14,867 bases of DNA from Microcaldota archaeon (lineage in GTDB: Archaea > Aenigmatarchaeota > Aenigmatarchaeia > QMZP01 > QMZT01), in the NCBI GenBank assembly GCA_013151465.1, contig JAADIF010000031.1, positions 1 to 14,867 on the forward strand, given 5' to 3'. Positions 1 to 5,871 of this stretch are shown here, piece after piece. Positions within the stretch are counted from its first letter, which is position 1. Every line of letters begins with the position of its first letter. The translations under genes and the position numbers were made by a program. The notes beneath the pieces were generated by a model. It had not been told where the DNA came from, did not search any database, and worked only from the letters and a program-made list of their open reading frames with translations.

Positions 1-1188
1 GATCATGATGATATGCAATACTGTGAAGACGGTAACAATTGTTATGTCAAGAGGATGCTTGAAGATTGCAGTAAGAAGGACGGAACCCTGCCGACACCGG
101 GAATCTGCGTAACTCCTAAAGGCGTATGGTCTGCAGATCTTGACGGAAAGGGATGCGAGATAGAAGCAGATACAATCGCAGCTGAACAGTTCGGGGATTA
201 TTATGGCTACGATGTCGAGAATTGGAAAAATAAATTGGGTGGAAGAACTTTTAGCGGAGAATACTACATCTACCATTGCGGAGGTGATAAGAACAAGATA
301 TGCTGTGTTCCGAGCAGTGGTGATGCTGAAAAACTTAAAGGAATATTAACAGGTGACGGCGGTGATAGCGGTAGCAGTGATAACGATGTAAATGGTAATG
401 TCAATCAAAACGATCAAGAAACCAGCTCCCCGCCATCAAATGTTTTTGTGACAAAGATGTGTTCTGAACGCGGGAAAGATTACTGCTGCCTGCCTCTGAA
501 TACAGCCAAACACATTACGCAAAGAGACTATCATACATGCTATTCTAAAGGAGGAAAGTGCCTTATCGTGTCTAATTCACGAAAACGAACCGAAATAACA
601 CAAAAACAGGGTTCTAGCAACAACGATTGGGTTTCATGCAATCCTACGTCTAATGGAATTAGTGATTGTGCTATAGGTAATGAAATAACCAACTCCAATC
701 CCTGCAAATGCGGTGGTGAAGCATATTCAACAGGTTATTGTTGTGATAGTGGATGGCAGCCTTCTGATTGCAGTGGTGGTTCCGGCTCTGGTTCACAGAC
801 ACAAGGGCAGGATGTGCTGCAGGTTACATGTGATGTATGTAGCAACAATGAATATGATTTTGGAGAGATTTCATTATCATCCTTAATATCAAAACAAACA
901 ATAATAAAAGTCACAAACACAGGAGATGTGCCGATAAAGTACAGCGTAAAATATGATAGTGGTTGCACATTAGACAATGCATTTACTGTAACTTCCCTAT
1001 CATCCGGAGAATCTTCTTTAAATTCGAAAGAAACAAAAGAAGAGGTATTATACACATATACATCAACAACGGGACAACCCAATAGTGGTTACTCTTATTG
1101 CACCATAACAATTCAGCAGACACAATATGACGGCAACCACTTTGATGGAGCTGAACATACATTCACCTTTACTGTAAAATATGTCTAA
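1..1188 (+). CDS. Secreted Cys-rich protein with C-terminal Ig-like (ASH/SPD-2-like) domain, 5' truncated
   Basis: The frame is open from the first base, so the true start lies upstream and the N-terminus is missing. The visible protein (about 395 residues) is rich in Cys, including three Cys-Cys pairs in short motifs (ICCVP near nt 298, YCCLP near nt 481, YCCDS near nt 736). Gly/Ser/Asn/Asp linkers at about nt 350-430 and 775-810 separate them. The last 115 residues or so (DFGEIS, then IIKVTNTGDVPIKYSV) have the beta-rich, 'new tissue'-like pattern of ASH/SPD-2/Hydin immunoglobulin-like domains, which suggests an extracellular adhesion or structural role. Disulfides and linkers imply it acts outside the cell. 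I recognise no enzyme motif. The gene ends TAA at 1186-1188, followed by T-rich tracts. No named family can be assigned with certainty. Confidence 0.8.
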   Translation, partial: DHDDMQYCEDGNNCYVKRMLEDCSKKDGTLPTPGICVTPKGVWSADLDGKGCEIEADTIAAEQFGDYYGYDVENWKNKLGGRTFSGEYYIYHCGGDKNKICCVPSSGDAEKLKGILTGDGGDSGSSDNDVNGNVNQNDQETSSPPSNVFVTKMCSERGKDYCCLPLNTAKHITQRDYHTCYSKGGKCLIVSNSRKRTEITQKQGSSNNDWVSCNPTSNGISDCAIGNEITNSNPCKCGGEAYSTGYCCDSGWQPSDCSGGSGSGSQTQGQDVLQVTCDVCSNNEYDFGEISLSSLISKQTIIKVTNTGDVPIKYSVKYDSGCTLDNAFTVTSLSSGESSLNSKETKEEVLYTYTSTTGQPNSGYSYCTITIQQTQYDGNHFDGAEHTFTFTVKYV

Positions 1189-1190
1189 TT

Positions 1191-1265
1191 CTCTGTTTTC
1201 TGTTTTTGAGAGCGTCCGCGGGTTTGATCTGTGGGACATGCGGGCGGGTTTTTGGGAGTTTTTTT
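1191..1265 (+). terminator. T-rich terminator region of the Cys-rich protein gene
   Basis: The spacer after the stop codon holds several T runs (1202-1206, 1249-1253 and seven T at 1259-1265). Archaeal RNA polymerase terminates at such T tracts. No strong hairpin is seen. The tract separates the upstream gene from the toxin-antitoxin promoter. Confidence 0.5.
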
Positions 1266-1284
1266 CAGTGCGAAAGCCTGAAAG

Positions 1285-1293
1285 CTTAAATAA
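1285..1293 (+). promoter_or_regulatory. TATA box for the MNT/HEPN pair
   Basis: CTTAAATAA, preceded by a purine-rich BRE-like GAAAG, is centred 27 nt upstream of the ATG at 1316. That is the archaeal TATA-to-start spacing expected for a leaderless mRNA. The 12-mer TGAAAGCTTAAA at 1279-1290 recurs at 2388-2399, upstream of the ATPase relic. Confidence 0.6.
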
Positions 1294-1295
1294 CA

Positions 1296-1315
1296 ATGTA
1301 ACAAATATATTACAT
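1296..1315 (+). promoter_or_regulatory. Operator-like inverted repeat ATGTAA-N8-TTACAT
   Basis: Six-bp perfect arms at 1296-1301 and 1310-1315 lie between the TATA box and the start codon. A dimeric winged-helix protein bound here would block RNA polymerase. The first gene of the pair encodes an N-terminal winged helix, so autoregulation is a natural inference. Confidence 0.5.
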
Positions 1316-1873
1316 ATGTCACAAAAAAATTACATTAACTATAAGATAGAAATAGTCAGAAACCTCCTTAAAGGCGAAAACCACATAAGGGGGTTGGCGG
1401 CAGACATGGGAACGAACCAGACGACCATCTCCCGCAAGATAAGGGAACTTGAAAGCGAGAATGTGGTGGATTACAAATACGAGGGAAGAAACAAGGTGCA
1501 TTTTCTCAAGAAAAATATAGAAAGCCTCCATTACGCCTTCATATGCGAGCGGTTTGTGCTTTTGGAAACGCTGAGAAAATACCCCCTTCTAAGGAGGATA
1601 ATCAGGGAAATAATAAATGAAAAAAGGATAAAACTTGCCATACTCTTTGGCTCTTATGCAAAACACACAGCACATAAAGAAAGTGATATAGACATCTATC
1701 TGGAAACAAAGGACAGGACAATAAAAAGGAGAATATCACTTGTAGACGGAAGATTGAGCATCAAAACAGGAAGATATGACAGGAAAGGCATACTTATCAG
1801 GGAAATAGAAAAAAACCATGTGATAATCAAGGGAGTTGAGCGGTTTTATGAAAAAATCAAATTTCTTGGCTAA
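1316..1873 (+). CDS. Winged-helix + minimal nucleotidyltransferase (MNT/MntA-like antitoxin)
   Basis: This 185-residue protein has two parts. Residues 9-65 or so form a winged helix-turn-helix, with a recognition helix around NQTTISRKIRELE. Residues 90-180 form a minimal nucleotidyltransferase domain. The catalytic motif is GSYAKHTAHKESDID (G112, S113, then ten residues, D124 and D126), which matches GSX10DXD exactly. In the MntA-HepT family such proteins AMPylate and neutralise a HEPN ribonuclease encoded next door, which is the arrangement here. I chose the ATG at 1316 over the in-frame ATG at 1181. The extra 45 residues would overlap the upstream gene and span the T-rich terminator and the TATA box. 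The fused DNA-binding domain is unusual compared with a bare MNT and suggests the antitoxin is also the repressor. The gene overlaps the next by 26 nt, so the two are translationally coupled. Confidence 0.85.
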   Translation: MSQKNYINYKIEIVRNLLKGENHIRGLAADMGTNQTTISRKIRELESENVVDYKYEGRNKVHFLKKNIESLHYAFICERFVLLETLRKYPLLRRIIREIINEKRIKLAILFGSYAKHTAHKESDIDIYLETKDRTIKRRISLVDGRLSIKTGRYDRKGILIREIEKNHVIIKGVERFYEKIKFLG

Positions 1874-2324
1874 GCTTGCAAAAGAGAAGAAGATACAGAT
1901 TGTCGAGCCCAGCGAAGATGTAAAGGATGCATATATCCAGAGATCGGCAGAATCTATGGTGTCTGCCAAGACGCTTGCCGGCATAGGGAATCTGAAGGAT
2001 GCAGTTGCGCTTGCGTATTATTCCATGTACTATATGCTTCTGGCTCTGCTTTTTAAAGTCGGGATAAAATGCGAAAACCACACAGGCGCCATAATGCTTC
2101 TAAAAGATGTTTTCGGAATTGACAACAAAGATATATCAACGGCAAAGAAGGAAAGAGTTGACAAGCAGTACTATGTGGATTTTTCCGTCACGAAAAATGA
2201 AGTTGACGAAATGATAAGAACAGCCGAAGATTTCAATTCACAGCTTCTCGACTTCATCGAAAAATTGAACCGCGGCGATGCTGAAAGGTTCAGGAATAAT
2301 GCAATGATTCTTTTATCTTCCTGA
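1848..2324 (+). CDS. HEPN-domain protein (UPF0332-like), putative toxin partner of the MNT protein
   Basis: This is a 158-residue helical protein. Its central part (ALAYYSMYYMLLALLF, then GIKCENHTGAI) and C-terminal part (KERVDKQYYVDF, then a Glu/Asp-rich helix) follow the HEPN/UPF0332 pattern. Paired with an MNT gene, HEPN proteins are usually ribonuclease toxins with an R-X4-6-H site. Here the equivalent position reads R103-VDKQ-Y108-Y109, with Tyr where the His would be. The ribonuclease site is therefore non-canonical and the protein may be a non-nuclease HEPN. A TTG at 1836 would add four residues. The ATG at 1848 is preferred, with GGGAG at 1831-1835 as a possible ribosome binding site. 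It lies in an operon with the MNT gene (26-nt overlap). Family assignment is fairly sure; toxin activity is inferred. Confidence 0.82.
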   Translation: MKKSNFLAKLAKEKKIQIVEPSEDVKDAYIQRSAESMVSAKTLAGIGNLKDAVALAYYSMYYMLLALLFKVGIKCENHTGAIMLLKDVFGIDNKDISTAKKERVDKQYYVDFSVTKNEVDEMIRTAEDFNSQLLDFIEKLNRGDAERFRNNAMILLSS

Positions 2325-2415
2325 AACTGCATTTTTCACAAAGAAAGTTTCTGAAGGGATATGAAGAGGATATTTCCGGGCAGGAAATGAAAGCTTAAAC
2401 AGTTGAAACTGCATT
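2322..2415 (+). repeat. 12-bp direct repeat pair TGAAACTGCATT
   Basis: TGAAACTGCATT occurs at 2322-2333, overlapping the stop of the HEPN gene, and again at 2404-2415, 82 bp further on. It may be the scar of a small duplication or deletion at the edge of the ATPase relic. The intervening DNA has no gene. Short enough that chance cannot be excluded. Confidence 0.4.
2388..2399 (+). promoter_or_regulatory. Relic promoter element upstream of the ATPase pseudogene
   Basis: TGAAAGCTTAAA repeats exactly the BRE/TATA 12-mer found upstream of the MNT gene at 1279-1290. A start would be expected near 2420-2430, but no start codon with an intact frame survives there. Confidence 0.35.
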
Positions 2416-2434
2416 ATTATAATCCTGTTTCAAC
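2402..2434. repeat. Inverted repeat GTTGAAAC-N17-GTTTCAAC
   Basis: Eight-bp perfect arms at 2402-2409 and 2427-2434 flank an AT-rich loop containing TTATTATAA. It lies directly upstream of the ATPase relic. It could be a former operator comparable to the palindromes before the two intact paralogues, or an RNA hairpin after the HEPN gene. Confidence 0.45.
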
Positions 2435-2716
2435 AAAAATCCGCCAACGGGAAGGGCGAGCTGCCATTTCTTGAAAGCGCATACAAGGATGAGAAGGCGG
2501 CGCATCTTCTAATTATATGCCGAAGGCGCAGGGTGGGTAATGCAGAACTCCTCAGGCGCTTTGCAGAAAAAGGTCCCATGCATATTTTCTTGCAGACGCA
2601 AGCATGGAAAGGAACACTTTGCAATCTTTGCAAAGTCGTTTTCTGGAAAGGCTTCGGAGGACGTGGTGCTGGTCGGGTTGGAGGATATGGAGAGATTAAT
2701 TAAAAGAAATTCTTAA
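2428..2716 (+). pseudogene. Degenerate, internally deleted Arch_ATPase/DUF234 gene
   Basis: In one frame the DNA reads like the family's N-terminus (ELPFLESAYKDEKAA, then CRRRRVGNAELLRRFAEKGP). This is the Walker A region, but the first Gly, the Lys and the Thr of GxxxxGKT are replaced by Arg, Asn and Ala, so it cannot bind ATP normally. About 300 internal residues are then missing. From about 2606 another frame gives GKEHFAIFAKSFSGKASED, then VVLVGLEDMERLIKRNS and TAA at 2714-2716. This is the C-terminus of the two intact paralogues downstream. The 23 bp at 2621-2643 are identical to the paralogue at 5525-5547. A deletion with a frame change and a lost start codon make this a dead remnant of a third tandem copy. 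The stretch 2325-2427 holds only the relic promoter and repeats noted separately. Confidence 0.85.
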
Positions 2717-2730
2717 AATTCCTAAAAATC

Positions 2731-2738
2731 TTTATAAA
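2731..2738 (+). promoter_or_regulatory. TATA box for ATPase 1
   Basis: TTTATAAA, centred 27-28 nt upstream of the ATG at 2762, predicts a leaderless transcript. Confidence 0.65.
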
Positions 2739-2749
2739 TAATTATCACG

Positions 2750-2763
2750 ATAATAATTATTAT
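2750..2763 (+). promoter_or_regulatory. Perfect 14-nt palindrome across the start codon of ATPase 1
   Basis: ATAATAATTATTAT is a perfect palindrome covering the predicted transcription start and the first two bases of the ATG. A further ATTATC/GATAAT pair lies just outside (2741-2746, 2764-2769), offset by 3 nt. The position fits an operator, although an all-A/T palindrome is easy to get by chance. Confidence 0.4.
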
Positions 2764-4162
2764 GATAATATTCATTGACAGAAAAGAAGAAATGAAAGTT
2801 CTCGAAGATGTTGCCAGATCTAAAAAGGCCGAACTTGTTCTTTTATACGGGAGAAGAAGAATCGGCAAGAGCCGCCTTCTTGTTGAATTCCTCGCAAAAA
2901 GAAAACAGAAGGACGGGCTGTATTTTCTTTCTGACATGTCGGAAACAATTCTTGATATATTTTCCGATATCGCAGGAAAGGCAGAAAGCAGTTTCATACA
3001 TTTCAGGGACTGGAACGATTTTTTCGAGTTTGTAGTAAAAAGCAGGCATAAGATATTTGTTATAGACGAGTTCCAGTACCTTTATTATATCAACCGCGCC
3101 TGGCCTACGATTCTTCAGAGGTGGTGGGAAGAGATACGGAAAACAGGGAAAAAGATAATTCTTTGCGGCTCCACAATATCTGCCATTTTCAGGATAGCAT
3201 CAGGATACAGCTCCCCTCTTTACGGGAGAAAGACAAGAGAAATAAATATCAAACCGCTGGATTTTTCATGCATGAAGAAATTTCTTCCGGGCTACTCTAT
3301 TGAGGAATTGATAAAAACATATGCAGTCACAGGAGGCGTGCCGCGATATATAGAGGAGATAGATCCAAATGTCCCCCTTCAGCTCAATCTGAAAACAAAG
3401 GTATTTGAAAAGACATCCTTCCTTTATAATGAACCCATGAACCTTCTTTTTGAAGAGTTCAGGGACCCTGCTTCTTATATCTCAATTCTTCTTTCGATCG
3501 CATCAGGAGCAACAAGATTCAGCGAGATTTCCCAGAAATCTGCAATCCAACCCGCTGTGCTTTCGAAATATCTTATAGCGCTTGAAAGGACGGAAATAAT
3601 AGAAAGAAAGGTTCCTGTCACTGAAAAAAGGCTGAAATCAAAAAACGGTAGATACTATCTAAGCGACAACTTCTATTCGTTCTGGTTGAAATTTGTTTTC
3701 CCGAACAAGACCTTTATAGAGCAGGGACTTTTGGATAACATCCTGAAGAATATCAGCAGGAGTTTTAATTTGCATGTTTCGTTTGTATTTGAAGATATAT
3801 GCAGGCAACTTGCAATAAGTATCTCACCATTTCCTACTGAGCGCATAGGCAGGCAGTGGGGAAGAATCCCGGATGCTTCAAAAGGCAGAAACGCATACGA
3901 AATAGACATAATCGCCCTGAACGAAAAAACAAAGGACATCCTCTTTGCAGAGTGTAAATGGCAGGAAAAGGTAAATCCGAACAAAATCCTTTCCGACCTA
4001 AAAGAGAAAGCGCAATATGTCGACTGGAACAAAGAAAAGAGGAAAGAGCACTATGCAATCTTTGCGAAGTCGTTTTCGACAAGGAAAGTCCCTGAAGGTG
4101 TGATACTGGTCGGGTTGAAAGATATGAAGAGTATGTTAAGCAACAATGTGAACGAAAGATAA
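2762..4162 (+). CDS. Archaeal ATPase (Arch_ATPase + DUF234, PD-(D/E)XK-like C-terminus), copy 1
   Basis: 466 residues, the usual length for this family. An N-terminal P-loop ATPase has Walker A GRRRIGKS (30-37), Walker B FVIDE (99-103) and a sensor-like strand IILCGST (132-138). A winged helix follows at about 236-300. The C-terminal DUF234 region (about 305-466) keeps a PD-(D/E)XK-like constellation, D382 in YEIDIIAL and E397-C-K399 in AECKW. The family is expanded in archaea and its function is unknown. A mobile or defence-associated ATPase with a nuclease-fold tail is a common guess but unproven. The ATG at 2762 is chosen because it sits at leaderless distance from the TATA box and begins FIDRKEE, the conserved start of the ATPase domain. 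A paralogue follows 33 nt downstream, and nt 3901-4087 are almost identical to its 3' end. Confidence 0.9.
   Translation: MIIFIDRKEEMKVLEDVARSKKAELVLLYGRRRIGKSRLLVEFLAKRKQKDGLYFLSDMSETILDIFSDIAGKAESSFIHFRDWNDFFEFVVKSRHKIFVIDEFQYLYYINRAWPTILQRWWEEIRKTGKKIILCGSTISAIFRIASGYSSPLYGRKTREINIKPLDFSCMKKFLPGYSIEELIKTYAVTGGVPRYIEEIDPNVPLQLNLKTKVFEKTSFLYNEPMNLLFEEFRDPASYISILLSIASGATRFSEISQKSAIQPAVLSKYLIALERTEIIERKVPVTEKRLKSKNGRYYLSDNFYSFWLKFVFPNKTFIEQGLLDNILKNISRSFNLHVSFVFEDICRQLAISISPFPTERIGRQWGRIPDASKGRNAYEIDIIALNEKTKDILFAECKWQEKVNPNKILSDLKEKAQYVDWNKEKRKEHYAIFAKSFSTRKVPEGVILVGLKDMKSMLSNNVNER
3901..4087 (+). repeat. 3' cassette shared with ATPase 2 (copy 1 of 2)
   Basis: Aligned without gaps to 5371-5557 (offset 1470), with 13 mismatches in 187 bp by hand count. 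It includes a 68-bp perfectly identical stretch (3998-4065 with 5468-5535). Upstream of 3900 the two genes diverge strongly. The cassette encodes the nuclease-like motif and the C-terminal helix region. Confidence 0.9.
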
Positions 4163-4163
4163 A

Positions 4164-4171
4164 TTTATATA
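4164..4171 (+). promoter_or_regulatory. TATA box for ATPase 2
   Basis: TTTATATA starts 32 nt before the GTG at 4196 and 41 nt before the ATG at 4205. The corresponding distance in ATPase 1 is 31 nt. It lies immediately after the stop codon of ATPase 1, so ATPase 2 probably has its own promoter despite the close spacing. Confidence 0.6.
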
Positions 4172-4203
4172 TTCATTTATTGAATTATTCAATAAGTGAA
4201 TAT
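4169..4203 (+). promoter_or_regulatory. 35-nt near-perfect palindrome across the start of ATPase 2
   Basis: The core TTATTGAATTATTCAATAA (4177-4195) is a perfect palindrome of 9-bp arms around one T. It extends outward to 4169 and 4203 (ATATTCA / TGAATAT) with a single mismatched pair, 4176/4196. It runs from the 3' end of the TATA box over the predicted transcription start and the GTG codon, which is where a repressor would act. Confidence 0.75.
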
Positions 4204-5620
4204 TATGAAATTCATAGACAGGAAAAAGGAGCTGCGCGTTCTGAATGATGCAAGAAAAGCATCGAAAAAAAGGCTGTATTCAGTCCTTATAACAGGCCCG
4301 CGGCGCGTCGGAAAGACGCGGCTTGTTCTGGAAACGTTGAAAAAGAGCGACCTCTATTTTTTTGTCAATGACAAGAAAACAAGCGCAAGTTTGCTTAGCG
4401 AATATGAAGGATACCTGAAAAGCAGAGGTTTGCTTGGAAATCTCGAATCCGTCAGGACGTGGGATGAGTTTTTCGATGTCCTGTTCAAACGATTCAGCGG
4501 TGTGGTGGCATTTGATGAATTCCAGAATTTTTCGGAGGTTGACAGCTCCGTGTTTGGCATTCTCCAGAAATTCATAGACCTCAATGAGAACAGAAAGAAT
4601 CTTTTTTTCATTTACTGCGGCTCTGTTGCGGGCTTGCTGAAAAAGCTTTTTTCAGATTCAAAAGAGCCCCTTTACGGGAGGGTAAAAAGAACTCTTCATC
4701 TAAAAGAGATGCCCTTTACGGGTGTCATGGACATGTGCAGGGAGGCCGGAGTAAACGATATCGAAGAAATGATAAAGTTGTATGCAATATTTGGCGGATT
4801 TCCGAAATATTATGTTTCCATGGAGGATGAGCCTATCGAAAAGCCGAATGCAGAAAAGATTCTAGACGCTTTCTTTTTCTCTGAAAACGCCATACTTGAG
4901 GATGAAGTGATGCAGATACTTTCCCTGGAATTTGGCAGGAGGTCAGGAACTTATTATGACATACTTGCCGGTATAGCAAAGGGAAACACGAGAATAAGCG
5001 AACTTGCATCATTCCTCGGAAAGAAGGAGACGGCGCTCACAAGGCAGATTAACGAGCTTTCAAATTATTTTGAAATCATAGGAACCGAAAGGTCAGTGGT
5101 AGGAAAGAAAAGCACTTATTACATAAGGCATCCGCTCATAAATTTCTGGTTCAGATTCTTCCATAAGAACATTTCAGCCTATAAGCGAAAGGAAACATGG
5201 CTGATTGAAAAGGTAAGGAGAAACTTCAATTCATATGTCGGGAGGCGCTTTGAATTCCTCTGCAGGGAATTTCTGGAGGAGAATGGTTCAGGTATATTGC
5301 CCTTTAAACCTGAGAAAATCGGAAGATGGTGGGGTCACCGTCGTGTCGATGGAGAAAGAAAGGAAATGGAGATAGACATAGTCGCCCTCAACGAAAAGAC
5401 AAACGACATCCTCTTTGCAGAGTGCAAGTGGCAGGACAAAGTCAACCCGAACAAAATCCTTTCCGATCTAAAAGAGAAAGCGCAATATGTCGACTGGAAC
5501 AAAGAAAAGAGGAAAGAGCACTATGCAATCTTTGCAAAGTCGTTTTCGACAAGGAAAACACAAGATAACGTGATTCTGATCGGTTTGAAAGACATAGGAA
5601 AGATAATTTCAGGAAACTAA
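4196..5620 (+). CDS. Archaeal ATPase (Arch_ATPase + DUF234, PD-(D/E)XK-like C-terminus), copy 2
   Basis: 474 residues from GTG 4196. ATG 4205 (MKFIDRKKEL) is an equally conserved alternative that shortens the protein by three. GTG is listed because its distance from the TATA box matches that in ATPase 1. Walker A is GPRRVGKT (34-41), Walker B is VVAFDE (103-108), and the sensor-like strand is FFIYCGS (137-143). A winged helix lies at about 250-310. The C-terminal DUF234 nuclease-fold tail has D394 (MEIDIVAL) and E409-C-K411 (AECKW). It diverges strongly from copy 1 over the ATPase and winged-helix parts, yet its last 80 residues or so are nearly the same, which points to 3' gene conversion. 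The stop TAA (5618-5620) overlaps, in convergent orientation, the TAG that ends an ABCE1-tail fragment on the other strand. Biological role unknown. Confidence 0.9.
   Translation: MNIMKFIDRKKELRVLNDARKASKKRLYSVLITGPRRVGKTRLVLETLKKSDLYFFVNDKKTSASLLSEYEGYLKSRGLLGNLESVRTWDEFFDVLFKRFSGVVAFDEFQNFSEVDSSVFGILQKFIDLNENRKNLFFIYCGSVAGLLKKLFSDSKEPLYGRVKRTLHLKEMPFTGVMDMCREAGVNDIEEMIKLYAIFGGFPKYYVSMEDEPIEKPNAEKILDAFFFSENAILEDEVMQILSLEFGRRSGTYYDILAGIAKGNTRISELASFLGKKETALTRQINELSNYFEIIGTERSVVGKKSTYYIRHPLINFWFRFFHKNISAYKRKETWLIEKVRRNFNSYVGRRFEFLCREFLEENGSGILPFKPEKIGRWWGHRRVDGERKEMEIDIVALNEKTNDILFAECKWQDKVNPNKILSDLKEKAQYVDWNKEKRKEHYAIFAKSFSTRKTQDNVILIGLKDIGKIISGN
5371..5557 (+). repeat. 3' cassette shared with ATPase 1 (copy 2 of 2)
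   Basis: Partner of 3901-4087. The segment 5525-5547 within it is also identical to the pseudogene at 2621-2643, so all three tandem copies carry this tail. Confidence 0.9.
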
Positions 5621-5759
5621 CCCATGTAATAATATTCCCCTTTCGCCTTCTGTTCCTGGTCTTTCTGAGAATCCGGCTTGTTTGCCCTCGCACGCCCTGT
5701 CTGGGGGTCGCGCCGGAACGTTACATCGACATTCTTCAGGAACCTGTTCATTCCTGCAT
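5617..5759 (-). pseudogene. Orphan 3' end of an ABCE1 gene (repeat copy 1)
   Basis: Read on the minus strand from 5757, this gives the last 46 residues of ABCE1 ([16 protein letters not shown], then RANKPDS, then GEYYYMG) and a TAG at 5617-5619. There is no start codon and no ABCE1 body attached. It repeats 6778-6920 at offset 1161. The only differences I count are three third-position changes (Ser, Lys and Asp codons), a Gly codon GGT/GGC and the stop TAG/TAA, all silent. Weaker similarity (GK-PQSL) continues to about 5781 after a 2-bp indel. It forms the left flank of the inserted transglutaminase-like gene. Confidence 0.88.
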
Positions 5760-5842
5760 TGAAGCGACTGCGGAATTTTTCCAACTTTTGGTAGCGTGTA
5801 TATGTGGATATTATTTTGAGGAATAGTTCAACATTTAAAACG

Positions 5843-5852
5843 TATTTATTAT
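5843..5852 (+). promoter_or_regulatory. TATA box for the transglutaminase-like gene
   Basis: TATTTATTAT is centred about 25 nt upstream of the ATG at 5872. A second candidate, TTTAAAA at 5834-5840, would give a short leader. The rest of 5782-5842 shows nothing else I can identify. Confidence 0.5.
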
Positions 5853-5871
5853 ATAGTAGTCAAAAATAAAG

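Noticed and set aside
1181..1315. N-terminal extension of the winged-helix MNT protein starting at ATG 1181
   Set aside because: It would overlap the upstream gene and run through the T-rich terminator, TATA box and operator. The leaderless ATG at 1316 fits the promoter and the domain start.
2402..2434. CRISPR repeat, because GTTTCAAC and GTTGAAAC resemble CRISPR repeat ends
   Set aside because: There is a single inverted pair only, with no regularly spaced repeats, no spacers and no cas genes.
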